Program-made: the position numbers and the translations under genes
Part shown: positions 1 to 10,416 of the stretch, in pieces
Layout of the letters: the number at the start of each line of letters is the position of its first letter
Position numbering within the stretch: position 1 is the stretch's first letter
Source: Amaurobius ferox
Taxonomy: Eukaryota; Arthropoda; Arachnida; Araneae; Amaurobiidae
Direction of reading: 5' to 3'
NCBI GenBank assembly: GCA_951213105.1
Contig: OX578133.1
Location: 138,551,203 to 138,615,202 of the forward strand
Length of the DNA stretch: 64,000 nt
Notes under the pieces: generated by a model
The model's input: the letters and a program-made list of their open reading frames with translations, nothing else
Database searches by the model: none
What the model was told of the DNA's origin: nothing

Positions 1-708
1 TAAGTAAGAATGGCTAAGAGTATGTGAAGATCACCTTATTTCAGGTAATTATTACTCTTTTTTATGGTTACCCCATTTATTGAAAGGAAATTAAGAATTG
101 TTTCTTTTTTAAAGTAATGATGAACGTCTATGTTGTCAACTGTTGCGACTTCACTTATTATTTAAAATGCTCGCCAATGATATATGAAACGAAAATAAGT
201 GTGTGTTTGAAATATTGAAGTGTTACGCATTGAATACGTATTAAGTTATACACTTTTACACATTGAAAACGCACTTTCCCGGCCACACATTAAGCTACCA
301 CAAGCCTTAGGGTTGATCGTGTGGTCTGGGCCTTCAACGTTCAACATTGAATACGGATCTTTGTTTTCTATTGATGCAATATTTAGTACATACCGAGCTT
401 TATGTCGATCATCCATATCCTGAAAATATTCAGATAACATAAATAGTACTTGATGTTTAAATAAATATTCATGACGCAACGTACGACGTGTATCCCAGGG
501 GGCGATCTGTGGATTGTATGTCTACCAGCAAGCGTTGCCAAGGCTCGTTACTAAGGGAATGCAACGTGGTTGAAACAGTCTATTCTAAGGCTCCTCTATA
601 TACGAGCTGACTCATCAAGCATATTGAAGCCCACCGTAGCTGGATGCGCAATCCATTAGCATTAGCTCTATTCGTATTTTTAATTTAGGAAGTATAATTG
701 AAATAATT
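1..708. other. Unassigned flank, no gene recognised
   Basis: No reading frame here has family features, and the short open frames overlap one another on both strands. The stretch from about 480 to 660 is less AT-rich than its surroundings and lies just upstream of the THAP-like start at 709, so it could be old promoter or transposon-end sequence. That is inference only. Confidence 0.3.
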
Positions 709-855
709 ATGGGTGGTTGTTCTGCACCGAACTGCTCTAATCATTCTAGAAAGGGTTTTGAGCTATTTCGCTTTCCTAGAAAGAAGAAAACAATGGCTAA
801 TAAATAATTGGATACCCGGTAATGGAGAATACTTGTGCGAGCTAAGTTCTACAAT
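709..855 (+). pseudogene. THAP zinc-finger N-terminal fragment, frameshifted
   Basis: An ATG at 709 opens a frame reading MGGCSAPNCSNHSRKGFELF, with the C-x4-C pair and following F..FP expected at the start of a THAP (C2CH) DNA-binding domain. The frame ends at a TAA near 806. From about 785 the adjacent frame continues the domain with W-LINNW-IP and a Cys in the position of the third zinc ligand. The two halves are therefore separated by a one-base indel in the A/G-rich run at 780-790. The final C-x2-H part is not recognisable. THAP domains occur in host transcription factors and P-element transposases; no body of either follows, because the non-LTR element inserted 110 bp downstream and no matching ORF resumes after it. 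The THAP assignment rests on motif spacing alone. Confidence 0.5.
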
Positions 856-951
856 ATTCTAATTGAAACTTCTTTTTTCATATAAAGTATTTATTTTAAA
901 CACTTGTTTTATAATTTCTGTAACTGCAGTATGGAATCCTATCAGCTTCAA

Positions 952-965
952 TATGCTTGATAAGT
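952..965 (+). repeat. Target-site duplication (left) of non-LTR element
   Basis: The 14 bases TATGCTTGATAAGT recur exactly at 6262-6275, on the far side of the retroelement. This defines the element's ends. Confidence 0.85.
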
Positions 966-1207
966 TTTCGCTCCAACCTTTTCGTGAGGAGAGGTTGGGT
1001 GGCACTTGCGCTCTGTCCCTTGGGGATTTTTGGTTGTAGCTGTCTTGGTGTAGTTTTTTTCTTTTTTGCTTGCTGTTCGGTGAGTGCAGGGTTTTGGCTC
1101 CTTTCTTGGTTTGAGTCGCTGTCTTCCCGGGGGTAAGTAGGCTTTCGTTTGTTCTTTTTGACGGTGCTTTGGGTCGGCTGTTGTTGGTGCTGTATCTGGA
1201 TTTGAAA

Positions 1208-2488
1208 ATGGCGGGTTTCTCCCCCCCTTCGGGGTGGAATGACTCCCTCCTTGACTTGGAATTACCCGCTCTGATTGAATGTGCGCATGACTTAGGATGC
1301 AGAGAATTCACCTTTTTCTTGATTCCCTCGTCCCCCTTGCGGGTGGGCAATCCTTATAGGCAAAGAAACAACATTCTAAAAAATTGCTCGAATCATTCGG
1401 AGGTTTCAATACCGTACAAAACTAGAGCGGGAAATATACTTATAAAAGCAGAAACAAAGAAAGCAGCCTTGGAAATCATACAGATAAAACATATAGAAGA
1501 CATTCCAATAACTGTAAAGTTAAATCTTGACAATATCCTATCGGACTATGTTATAAATGGAATTGACACCGATATCACTTTGGAGGAGATAATGGAAGAC
1601 TTGAAGTCCCAAAACATAGTTATTTATGAGATTTGCAGATTTAAAAAAAAAATAGAAAATGAAATAAGATCTCTAAAAACAATCAAGTTTCGTACACCTA
1701 CCCTAAATTTACCAGAAAAAGTCCACATAGGAATGCAAATATATTATATTAAAATATTTGAAGAAAAACCCAGGCAATGCAAAAAATGCTGGATGTTCGG
1801 GCATGGAAACAAAAATTGCAGATCACAAGTTACATGCAAAATATGCACAGGGAATCATGACGAAAGTGAATGCCCGAATCCAACAGTCCTAAAATGCAGA
1901 AATTGTAAATTAGATCATGCAGCTGACAATGAAAGTTGTGAAACTAAACAGAAGGAAATGAAAATTTTAAAATTGAAAAGAGAGGGAAAAATTACTTATA
2001 GGGAGGCAAAGAATAAGATAAACTCTTCATATGCAGAAAAGGTAAAAAATGACTTAAGACAGGAAGAAAACACGCCAATCAATGCCGTAACCCAAGTAGA
2101 AATCTCGGTAGAGGTTATAACTGAAATAGTTGTAAGAATTGTGCAACCCCTTATGGAGAAAATGGAACAGACTATAGCAAAACAAAATATGCTCATACAA
2201 CAAGTATTGGATAGGCAAAATTTACAACCAAATTATGAAGAAAAAGAAAAAATTGACTGCAATCAAGAGGAAGAAGAATATAGAGAACAGAAAAATAATA
2301 GACAGGAACAAAAAATAGAGACAAGGACAGAAGGGAAAGAAAAAAAAACAAAAGAAAAAAGTCAGCAAAGAATTAAACGTATGAATGAGGAGTCACATAT
2401 AAAGAATAACAACAATAAAAAGAAAATATATGAAAGTAATGAACAAGAGGAAAAAGACAATTTTCAGGATGAGGAAATGGTTGTTTAA
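1208..2488 (+). CDS. ORF1p: Gag-like nucleic-acid-binding protein with three zinc knuckles
   Basis: A 426-residue protein from the ATG at 1208; the frame is open further upstream but only with non-ATG starts. ORF1 proteins of LINEs coat the element RNA to form the ribonucleoprotein used in target-primed reverse transcription. About 1777-1950 encodes three successive knuckles: CKKCWMFGHGNKNC (C-x2-C-x4-H-x4-C), CKICTGNHDESEC and a third C-x2-C-x3-H-x6-C. An RRM-like or globular segment probably precedes them. The C-terminal third is highly charged (E, K, Q, N rich), with coiled-coil character from about 2040 on. The frame ends at TAA 2486-2488 and the next codon opens ORF2 in the same frame, so the two products are separated by one stop codon only. 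Confidence 0.85.
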   Translation: MAGFSPPSGWNDSLLDLELPALIECAHDLGCREFTFFLIPSSPLRVGNPYRQRNNILKNCSNHSEVSIPYKTRAGNILIKAETKKAALEIIQIKHIEDIPITVKLNLDNILSDYVINGIDTDITLEEIMEDLKSQNIVIYEICRFKKKIENEIRSLKTIKFRTPTLNLPEKVHIGMQIYYIKIFEEKPRQCKKCWMFGHGNKNCRSQVTCKICTGNHDESECPNPTVLKCRNCKLDHAADNESCETKQKEMKILKLKREGKITYREAKNKINSSYAEKVKNDLRQEENTPINAVTQVEISVEVITEIVVRIVQPLMEKMEQTIAKQNMLIQQVLDRQNLQPNYEEKEKIDCNQEEEEYREQKNNRQEQKIETRTEGKEKKTKEKSQQRIKRMNEESHIKNNNNKKKIYESNEQEEKDNFQDEEMVV

Positions 2489-5400
2489 CTTTGGTTTTTG
2501 GTCTGCTGTTGTTCGGTTTGCGTGTTTGGTTTTTTGGGTGTTTTCTCGTCTTTTTCTATCATCCAGTGGAATATTCGTGGCGTTAAAAAGCGCCGCCCTG
2601 ATCTCAACTTTTCCCACTCTTTCCGACAGGCAGACATAATTTTACTTCAAGAAACTTTCCTTAAACCTCATCATTTGTTTTCCCTCAAGGGCAAAGTTAT
2701 TTTTAGGTTTGATCGCCCTAACCAGTGCAGCGGAGGAGGTCTCCTCATTGCAATTAAGAAAAACATAAGTGCAAATATTATTAAGCAAAGGAGTTGTCCG
2801 GAAATTGAATTTCAGGAGATGAAAATTTATAATCAAAAACATAACCTCAATATCATTAACATATACTGCAGGAAAGGTATACAGAATAATAATATGCTAA
2901 AGGAGATCAAAATAGAAAGTAACACGAACTACCTCATTGCAGGAGACTTCAATGCCTCGCATAAAAACTGGGGTTTCTCCACCAACCAGAGTGGGGAAAG
3001 ACTATCCGATTGGATCCAAGATCAACACCTTCTTATTCTCAACCACAAGACTGGGACAAGGATAGATGGGAGGGGTGCTTTGTCGGCCCTGGATTTGACC
3101 CTTTGCTCGCCAGATATTGCAGCAGACATTACTTGGAATGTTCTCCCGGATAATCTAGGAAGTGACCATTTCCCTATCATTACCAGATTTAACCATTCTG
3201 TTGGAGCTGAAACCTACGGCAGGATAAATTTTGACTGGAAAATTTTTCATGAAGAAATTAAAAAATATGAGGAAGACTTAAAAGATCCCGAAAAGTTTTG
3301 CAAAATAATGAAAAATACAATTAACAACAGTAAATCTATCCAGGAATTGCCTAAACCGAGAGTCCCATGGTGGAACATAAAATGCAGTTTTATTCGAGCT
3401 AAAATGAGAAAACATCTCAACATAGCAAAGAAACATAACAGTTGTGAAAATTGGAACAATTATAAGAAATACAAAGACAAACTAAAAAACCTTTTAAAAA
3501 CCCTTAAAAGAAGTCATTGGGCAAATATTTGTAAAAGAACGGCAAAAGACAATAACATCTACAAAATCATCAGACAGATCAACAGTTGCACCGGCTCAGC
3601 TCACCAAAGTAATAATTATATCAGCCACAACAATAGTATAGTGACTTCAGCTACAGATCAGGCTAATTTGTTCAGCCAACAGTACAACAAAAAGCAGGAA
3701 TACCCAATCTTACCGATAAGCTTCGTCGACACCGGTTCCTCTTCGCTTAATAAAGACCTTACTTGGGCAGAATTCAAAACTGCAATTAAACATATCCGCC
3801 AATCGACTCCAGGGCATGATGGAATCACAATAAAAATGATAAAAGACCTTCCGGAAGCTGTACTAATCTCTCTTTGGAATATTGGAAATATTAGTTTTAG
3901 AACAGGTAGAATCCCCGCGGACTGGACACATACGATTATTATCCCGATCCTGAAACCCTATAAAAATCCCAATGACATAAAAGCCTATCGTCCTATTGCA
4001 CTTACTTCAACAATAGCCAAAATAATGGAAAGAATGATTTTAACAAGATTAATAAATGATACATACTATAAAAACAAGTTGTTTCACAAAAATAATTATG
4101 GTTTTCTGCCGCATAAAAGTTGCATCACTTTATTGGTAAAAGCTCAACATGATATCCTGCTGGCAAAGAAAAAAAAAAGTACATCTTCTGCGTAACTATT
4201 GATCTCAAAGCAGCATATGACTCCATTTGGATTGACGGATTACTAAAAAAAGCGGCGAACAAAGGCATCCAAGGAAATATAGGCTTATGGATACATAACT
4301 TTTTAAATCAAAGAACCAACCAAGTTAAATGGAGAAACGCCCTCTCAAATAAGGAAAATAGTAGCCAAGGACTTCCTCAAGGTTGCATTACTAGCCCTTT
4401 CTTATTTATGCTGTATATGAATGATCTATTTAAACACATTACTGAAGAAGTTACATGTTTAGTATATGCAGACGACATAATTTTGTACACCGATGATAAA
4501 GAAGAAAAAGAAGCAAGAAGGAAACTTCAAAATGCCATAAATATCTGCAACAACTGGTGCAAAAAATGGAAGTTATCTATAAATCCAGAAAAATGCCAAA
4601 CCATAAATTTCTCCAACAAAAAGAAAAAGATACAATGCAGAATAAAAATAAATAATGTACTTATACCGGAAGTTAACAAAATAAAAATATTAGGAATCAT
4701 TTTTGACAGAAACTTAACCTGGAAGGATCATTTTGATTACTTAAAGCAAAAAAGTGCAAAAGCTTTAAACGGTTTTAAATACATCGCTTCGAAAAAATGG
4801 GGAGCAGGTTCAACCCATCTATTGAAGATAGGAAACGCAACGATAAGAAGCCAAAGCGAATATGGATCCCCGATATTCAGTACAGCAAGCAAGACACATT
4901 ACAACAAAATTAATCCCATTTATAATAGTATGCTCCGTATTGCAACAGGTCTTCCGAAATGCACCCCTCTCAACATCCTTTTTGCAGAGACAAATTCGAC
5001 TCCACTTCATGAGCGGCACGAGACGCTGGCAAAAAAATTTTTTGTCAAAAATGTATTTTTGGGAAATTGGTCCCCTTTACATGAAACCATTTGGAATCCC
5101 CCTCCTCAGATTTATGAAAACTGGAAAACTGAAAAGGCTCCCATCACCACTAAAATGAAAAACATATTTGAAGACTTTGGAATTTACAAAACTGACCTTT
5201 TGAAGTGGACCCCACCGATTGGTAACATCAAATACAAGATATTCACTAATGAAATGGATTTCCAGAATAAAAACCTTCCAGATCAAATCATACAGGCTTA
5301 CTTTAACAAGTTCATCGAAAACAAATACAATTACACTCTTATTGGAACAGATGGATCTAAAACCGATAACGGGAGTGCAATAGGAATAGTTATCCCTAGC

Positions 5401-6159
5401 CTCCACATTAGCAGAAGCTACTCGACATCCAGTATAAACTCGATCTTTACTATAGAGGCGCTGGCCATATTAAAAGTTGTAGAAGATTGCATAAATAAAG
5501 AAAATAAGTACATTATTTGCACGGACAGCTTAAGCTCACTTAAAAGTCTAAAAAACATTGGGAAAAATTCGCCTTGTATTATACTTCATATCCACAGGGC
5601 TCTTTTGGAAAAAGCTAATAAAGATAATATAATACTCATTTGGACACCTGGGCATAAAGGCATACAAATAAATGAACAAGCAGATGCGGCAGCAAAACGG
5701 GCTCATCTATATAATACTATTTCTGGAATAGCGGGAGAAGATTTAATAAAGGCCATTTACAACAAAGAAAAAGAAAACAACAGGAATAACTGGTATAAAT
5801 ACAAGAATCAAAGGTTGTTCCCCCATATTAACCCTACCAACATATGGTTTAGAAACAGTTTGCTTAGTAGAAAGAACGAGGTTTTAATACAGAACGTCCG
5901 TGCCAATACGCTTTTTCTTAATTCTGTCCTCCATAAGATGAAAATTGTTGATACTCCGAATTGCTTGATTTGTAAGAATGAAGAATCTATAGATCATTTT
6001 CTCTTCGTGTGTCCGTCGTATTGTGATGCTCGTAAACCGCTTTTGGCGTTCATGTCCCGTAATAATATTAGTGTTTCGTACTTGGATCTCATGAAACATT
6101 TTACCAAGGATCTTTGCTTTGAGCTGGCGTTTTTCTTTTCTAAAATCAACAGATTTTAA
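2489..6159 (+). pseudogene. ORF2p: APE endonuclease - reverse transcriptase - RNase H, one frameshift
   Basis: Replication polyprotein of the LINE. The endonuclease starts at about 2555 with IIQWNIRG (Asn ligand), LLQETF (catalytic Glu), GDFNA and GSDHFPI, the standard AP-endonuclease set. RT follows: AYRPIALTS near 3990, LPQGC near 4371 and the catalytic YADD at about 4465-4476. RNase H follows: TDGS (D codon 5350), the Glu at about 5455, TDS near 5521, and H and D in TPGHKG/EQADAAAK near 5645-5690. A C-x2-C-x7-H-x4-C finger sits at about 5960-6013. The frame is broken at the A-run 4169-4178: sequence before it reads in the frame of 2489, and sequence from 4180 reads in the frame of the 6159 stop. 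This is the equivalent of losing one A. No in-frame ATG precedes the endonuclease core; the first is near 2818, inside it. Confidence 0.85.
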
Positions 6160-6245
6160 GGCCGTGCTGTTTTCTTTCTTTTTCTTTCCCCTTGGGACAG
6201 AAGGCGGAGTGCCAAGTCCCATCCTCTACACTCTAGGAGAGTGTG

Positions 6246-6261
6246 GTAGTTAGTTAGTTAG
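6246..6261 (+). repeat. TAGT-repeat 3' tail of the LINE
   Basis: Four TAGT units lie immediately before the right target-site duplication. Short tandem 3' tails instead of poly(A) are usual in I-type LINEs and support the element's 3' boundary. Confidence 0.7.
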
Positions 6262-6275
6262 TATGCTTGATAAGT
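6262..6275 (+). repeat. Target-site duplication (right) of non-LTR element
   Basis: Exact copy of 952-965. Confidence 0.85.
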
Positions 6276-6713
6276 CAGCCTGTAGTAGAGGAGCTCTAGT
6301 CTATTCACTGACGTCACGTTGCTCCTAGCAAGAAGTGCGCAGTTTCATGCCGGCGAACAAGCAAGCGTAATGCCTGCATTGGTACCATGGCAAAGATTTA
6401 CAATTTACATTGTTTTTCATCTAATGAAAGAAAATTACAAACAAATGCTTACATTTCGCTTTGGATCTTTTCGTAAGGATCGCAAAATTTGTAGTATTGA
6501 TATTTATGGCTGAAAATTAGTTAAGAACATTGACATGGCGTGACGGTAACACTTGACATTGATCTAAAGCACAAATGTAGAGTTTAAGTTATTTTGTTTT
6601 TAAAAAACATATATTTACAAATGAGGGCATTCAGTGCTATATTTATAGTCAATAACATATGCTAAGAATCTAACCAATTAACACAGCAGATGGTATAAAA
6701 CAGTATAAAATTT
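6276..6713. other. Unassigned sequence between LINE and DINE-like repeat
   Basis: No family-like ORF. It contains a CRE-like TGACGTCA near 6309 and AT-rich spacer. It is continuous with the pre-insertion sequence left of 952. Confidence 0.3.
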
Positions 6714-8060
6714 AACAAGAAAGATCAATCATGCTTAAAGCATTGATTATGAAACACTTTCCAACTTTAATGCAATTTTATTTAAACATCTCTAAAATGC
6801 AATACATTCCTAAGTAATATTTTAAAATTTATCACAATACTACATTAATTTATTATATTTGAAAACTTAAACCTTCATCGAAAAAAATGAACTTCATTCA
6901 AATGACGGCATTGAAATATAAATTGCCTGGTTTAAACATCTCTAAAATGCGATACATTCCTCGGTAATATTTTAAAATCATCATAATACTACAATAATTT
7001 ATTATATTTGAACACTTCATCGAAAACAACTGACATTCATTCAAATGACGTCATAGAAAAAATAACACGCCTGGTTCTCTCTATAAAAGCAGCATTTCAT
7101 TCATAACATTTTCCCAATCATTTCATTCATCACAGTACTAAAATAATTTATTTTATTCAAAAACTTAAGACCATGGAGCTACAAGTAATTAAACTCTATG
7201 CTTAAAACTTCATCGAAAGAAATCGTCCTTCTCATCGAGGTGAGATATAAGTTATACTTATATCTCTGGTCGAAGGTCCTTCTCTGTAAAATCAATGAAT
7301 ATTTCATTCATATCAGCTATGCAAATTCCATGAGCTAAATACTTTTGCGTTAAAAAATACAGCAATTCTTATACAACTCATGTTACATATTTTGCTGTTT
7401 ACATTTTACATAAGTGAAAAATAGGCTTCGTTGTAGAAATAATCAAATTTGGATGAACATTTAAACTCAAATATATTGTCATTGCGTTGTTTCAGTATGT
7501 AGATACACAGGATTTAAACAAAAATCAAGCGGTTTTAGAACGAATACAACACTCAATATGAATTAAAAAGAACTTTAAAAATCACGATTTTGAGACAAGA
7601 TGGATGCCATATTTTATTTTGAAGTGGGTCACGTGATCTTTTCATATCATGGTCACGTGATCGCTTCATATAAGAGGTGTAATTAATATTTTAATTTTTA
7701 TTTATAAAACTACTGAATATATTTTGCTGAAATTTTTTTTATATATTTTATGGAATAATTTGAATATTACCTAAAATTTTCGAAGCAATTTGTGAATTTT
7801 AAATCGGCTTAAAAAATATTTGAAAAATTAGGTCCCATAGGGTTCAATGTATTTCAATTTTTCAACCCGGGTTCAATCCAAAACTAATTGGGTGATATTA
7901 TTCATTTATATTCCCATAGGTCCTACAGACCGTCTGAATAACATACTAAAATTTCACTTTGATTAAGTCATTTCTACGGCAGTTATCGTGCTAACGGACA
8001 GACAGACAGACAGAATGAACAAAGTTATAAACACTTTTCAACTTTGTTGTGAAGTGTTAA
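6714..8060 (+). mobile_element. DINE-1/Helentron-like non-autonomous repeat, copy A
   Basis: One of five copies in the window (A 6714, B 8481, C 30206, D 43409, E 57177). All begin AACAAGAAAGATCAATCATG, have AACACTTTCCAAC about 40 bp inside the 5' end, carry a GACA-repeat microsatellite near the 3' end, and finish in an imperfect hairpin (AACACTTTTCAAC / GTTGTAAAGTGTT) followed by TTAA-rich DNA. Inverted sub-terminal motifs, an internal microsatellite, a 3' hairpin and no visible target-site duplication match the published architecture of DINE-1/HINE elements. No replication or helicase ORF is present. Copy A lacks the extra internal segment found in C and D. Confidence 0.6.
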
Positions 8061-8156
8061 AAACACAAATCAGTTCAAACAGATCTATTTAATTACGACT
8101 AATTGTAACAGAAAAAAATGTATTCATATATTTCTTTTCGGTAAATAGTTTGCGAA

Positions 8157-8232
8157 GAGACTTGCTGCCCAACCGGGAATCGAACCCTGGATCTCCGAAC
8201 CGGCCGCTCTACCATTGAGCTACTGAGATGAA
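8157..8232 (-). repeat. tRNA-derived SINE head
   Basis: The minus strand has a D-arm/A-box-like TAGCTCAATGGTAGAGC and a T-arm/B-box GGTTCGATTCC at tRNA spacing. The two acceptor-stem halves do not pair, so this is not a functional tRNA gene. The sequence on both sides (CTTGCTGC... and ATTACAA..CTCTTATCG) is shared with the copy at 53886, showing one SINE family. It sits in the 420 bp spacer (8061-8480) between the inverted DINE-like copies; the rest of the spacer has no recognisable feature. Confidence 0.65.
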
Positions 8233-8480
8233 ATTACAAACTCTTATCGTCGATGTGGACGCTACAAGATACTCTCTAAAAATATATAGAACTGCTATAT
8301 TTTATATATTTGATGAAGTACTAATAGCACTTTGCTAAAAGAATACATCGACATTATAACCGTATTACTAGTTCCGTGAAAATTAAAAGAATTATGTTAC
8401 AAGATAAATATATTTTAAATGCTAATATAATTCTTTACTCAACTTTGATAAAGTGTAAACTGCAGACGCGACTGTTTTTA

Positions 8481-9754
8481 TTAACACTTTACAACAAAGT
8501 TGAAAAGTGTTTATGACTTTGTTCATTCTGTCTGTCTGTATGTATGTCTGCCTGCCTGTCTGTCTGTCCGTTAGCACGATAACTGCCGAAAAAATGACTT
8601 AATCAAAATGAAATTTTAGTATGTTGTTCAGACGGTCTGTAGGACCTATGGGAATATAAATGAATAATATCACCCTATTAGTTTTGGATTGAACCCGGGT
8701 TGAAAAAATGAAATACATTGAGCCCTATGGGACCTAATTTTTCAAACATTTTTTAAGCGGATTTAAAATTCACAAATTTCTTCGAAAATTTTAGGTAATA
8801 TTCAAATTGTTCCATAAAATATATATAAAAAAAATTCAGCGAAATATATTCAGTAGTTTTTAAAATAAAAATTAAAATAATAATTACACTTCTTATATGA
8901 AGCGATCACGTGACCATGGTATGAAAAGATCACGTGACCCACTTCAAAATAATATATGGCATCCATCTTGTCTCAAAATCGTGATTCTTAAAGTTCTTTT
9001 TAATTCATATTGAATGTTGTATCCGTCCTAAAACCACTTTATTTTTGCTTAAATTCTGAGCAACCAAATTTGATTATTTCTACAACGAAGCCTATTTTTC
9101 ACTTATGTAAAATATAAACAGCAAAATATGTAGAATGAGTTGTATTAGAATTGCTGCATTTCTTTAACATAAAATTATTTAGCTCATGGAGTATGCATAG
9201 CTGATATGAATGAAATATTCATTGATTTTACAAAGAGAAGGACGATTTTTTTCGATGAAGTTTTAAGCATCGAGTTTAATTACTTGTAGCTCCATGGTCT
9301 TAATTTTTAAATAAAATAAATTATTATAGTATTGTGATGAATGAAATCAATGGGAAAATGTTATGAATGAAATGCTGCTTTTATAGAGAGAGACAGGCGT
9401 GTTATTTTTTCTATGACGTCATTTGAATGAATTTCAGTTGTTTTCGATGAAGTTTTCAAATATAATAAATTATCGTAGTATTATGATAATTCTAAAATTA
9501 TTACCGAGGAATGTATCGCATTTTAGAGATATTTAAACCAGGCAATTTATATTTCAATGCCGTCATTTGAATGAAGTTCATTTTTTTCGATGAAGGTTTA
9601 AGTTTTCAAATATAATAAATTAATGTAGTATTGTGATAAGTTTTAAAATATTACTGTGGAATGTATTGCATTTTAGACATGTTTAAATAAAATTGCATTG
9701 AAGTTGGAAAGTGTTTCATAATCAATGCTTTAAGCATGATTGATCTTTCTTGTT
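8481..9754 (-). mobile_element. DINE-1/Helentron-like repeat, copy B (inverted)
   Basis: Reverse-complement relative of copy A with the same termini (AACAAGAAAG end at 9745-9754; hairpin and CTGT microsatellite at 8483-8570). Together with copy A it forms a ~1.3 kb imperfect inverted repeat around a 420 bp centre. Confidence 0.6.
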
Positions 9755-9982
9755 TTCTCATCTGTCAAGTCCAATCGATGAACTCGAGACAACCATTCAC
9801 TCCTTTCTTTTTATGGTCAGTTGTTCAATTTTGCTACATGTACTACTTACAATTTTTGGGAATCGTTAAAATGATATACCAGTATTTCGGCCTGTGCGTT
9901 TACTGCACCGAAAAATTGCGCACATAACTATAATTATTAATTATTTTGTCTACCATGCTTACGCGACTCTATAAACCTATGC

Positions 9983-10010
9983 TACTGGCGAACAAACATG
10001 TTCGCCAGTA
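9983..10010. repeat. Perfect 11 bp hairpin
   Basis: TACTGGCGAAC, a six-base loop, then GTTCGCCAGTA. It lies at the truncated edge of the GAGCATGGG element copy that follows. Function unknown. Confidence 0.7.
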
Positions 10011-10023
10011 AACCACGTGCTTA

Positions 10024-10414
10024 GCTCGTGGCGTCACATGAATTTTTTTTAAAGGAAAATCGTTATATACCTTTCCCTTTCCGTTCGCATATAAATTGCA
10101 GAATTTGCTAGTAAATGTATATATTTTTACAATGCTAGTTAATGACTACGGTAAAAATGAGTAGTAGTGTAAATTCACTTAAAGTGAACTTTAGCAAATA
10201 AAATCTCTAAATATAAATTGTTATTCAAGTATTCTAAATAACTTATTTTCACCACAAAGATGCATTTCAACGTTTAATGGGTTTAGTTTCAATTTTTATT
10301 TGCAATCATCGGCAGTATACTATTACACACTATGGTAAAAATAATGCCTTTTTGACTTTACGTTTCTGAGCATTCTACTACGCAGGTTGTTTATTTATGC
10401 TCGTACCCATGCTC
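10024..10414 (+). mobile_element. GAGCATGGG DNA element, 5'-truncated copy
   Basis: Homologous over most of its length to the copies at 12867 and 20615. It keeps the right terminus (GTACCCATGCTC followed by TA), while the left GAGCATGGGCACG end is missing or badly eroded. It shows what an uninterrupted central part looks like (ACCACAAAGATGCATTTC at about 10252), which is the empty site for the 7.1 kb insertion in the next copy. Confidence 0.65.
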
Positions 10415-10416
10415 TA

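Larger units (their letters stand above)
966..6261 (+). mobile_element. Full-length non-LTR retrotransposon (APE endonuclease, RT, RNase H type)
   Basis: A 5.3 kb LINE bounded by perfect 14 bp direct repeats. Order: a G/T-rich 5' UTR (966-1207), a zinc-knuckle ORF1, an ORF2 with AP-endonuclease, reverse transcriptase, RNase H and a C-terminal C-C-H-C finger, a short 3' UTR, and a 3' tail of repeated TAGT (about 6246-6261). A 5' UTR plus an exact TSD means insertion was not 5'-truncated. RNase H downstream of RT, together with three ORF1 zinc knuckles, fits the I/Jockey-related arthropod LINE group. I do not assign a clade, since Jockey proper usually lacks RNase H. ORF2 carries one frameshift, so this copy is probably inactive though recent. 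Confidence 0.88.

Noticed and set aside
859..1350. Minus-strand 163-residue open frame over the LINE 5' UTR
   Set aside because: Low-complexity K/S/P-rich and antisense to the LINE leader and ORF1 start; no family features.
8157..8232. Functional tRNA gene
   Set aside because: A- and B-box and D/T arms are present, but the acceptor halves do not pair, and the flanks are shared with other copies, so it is SINE-derived.
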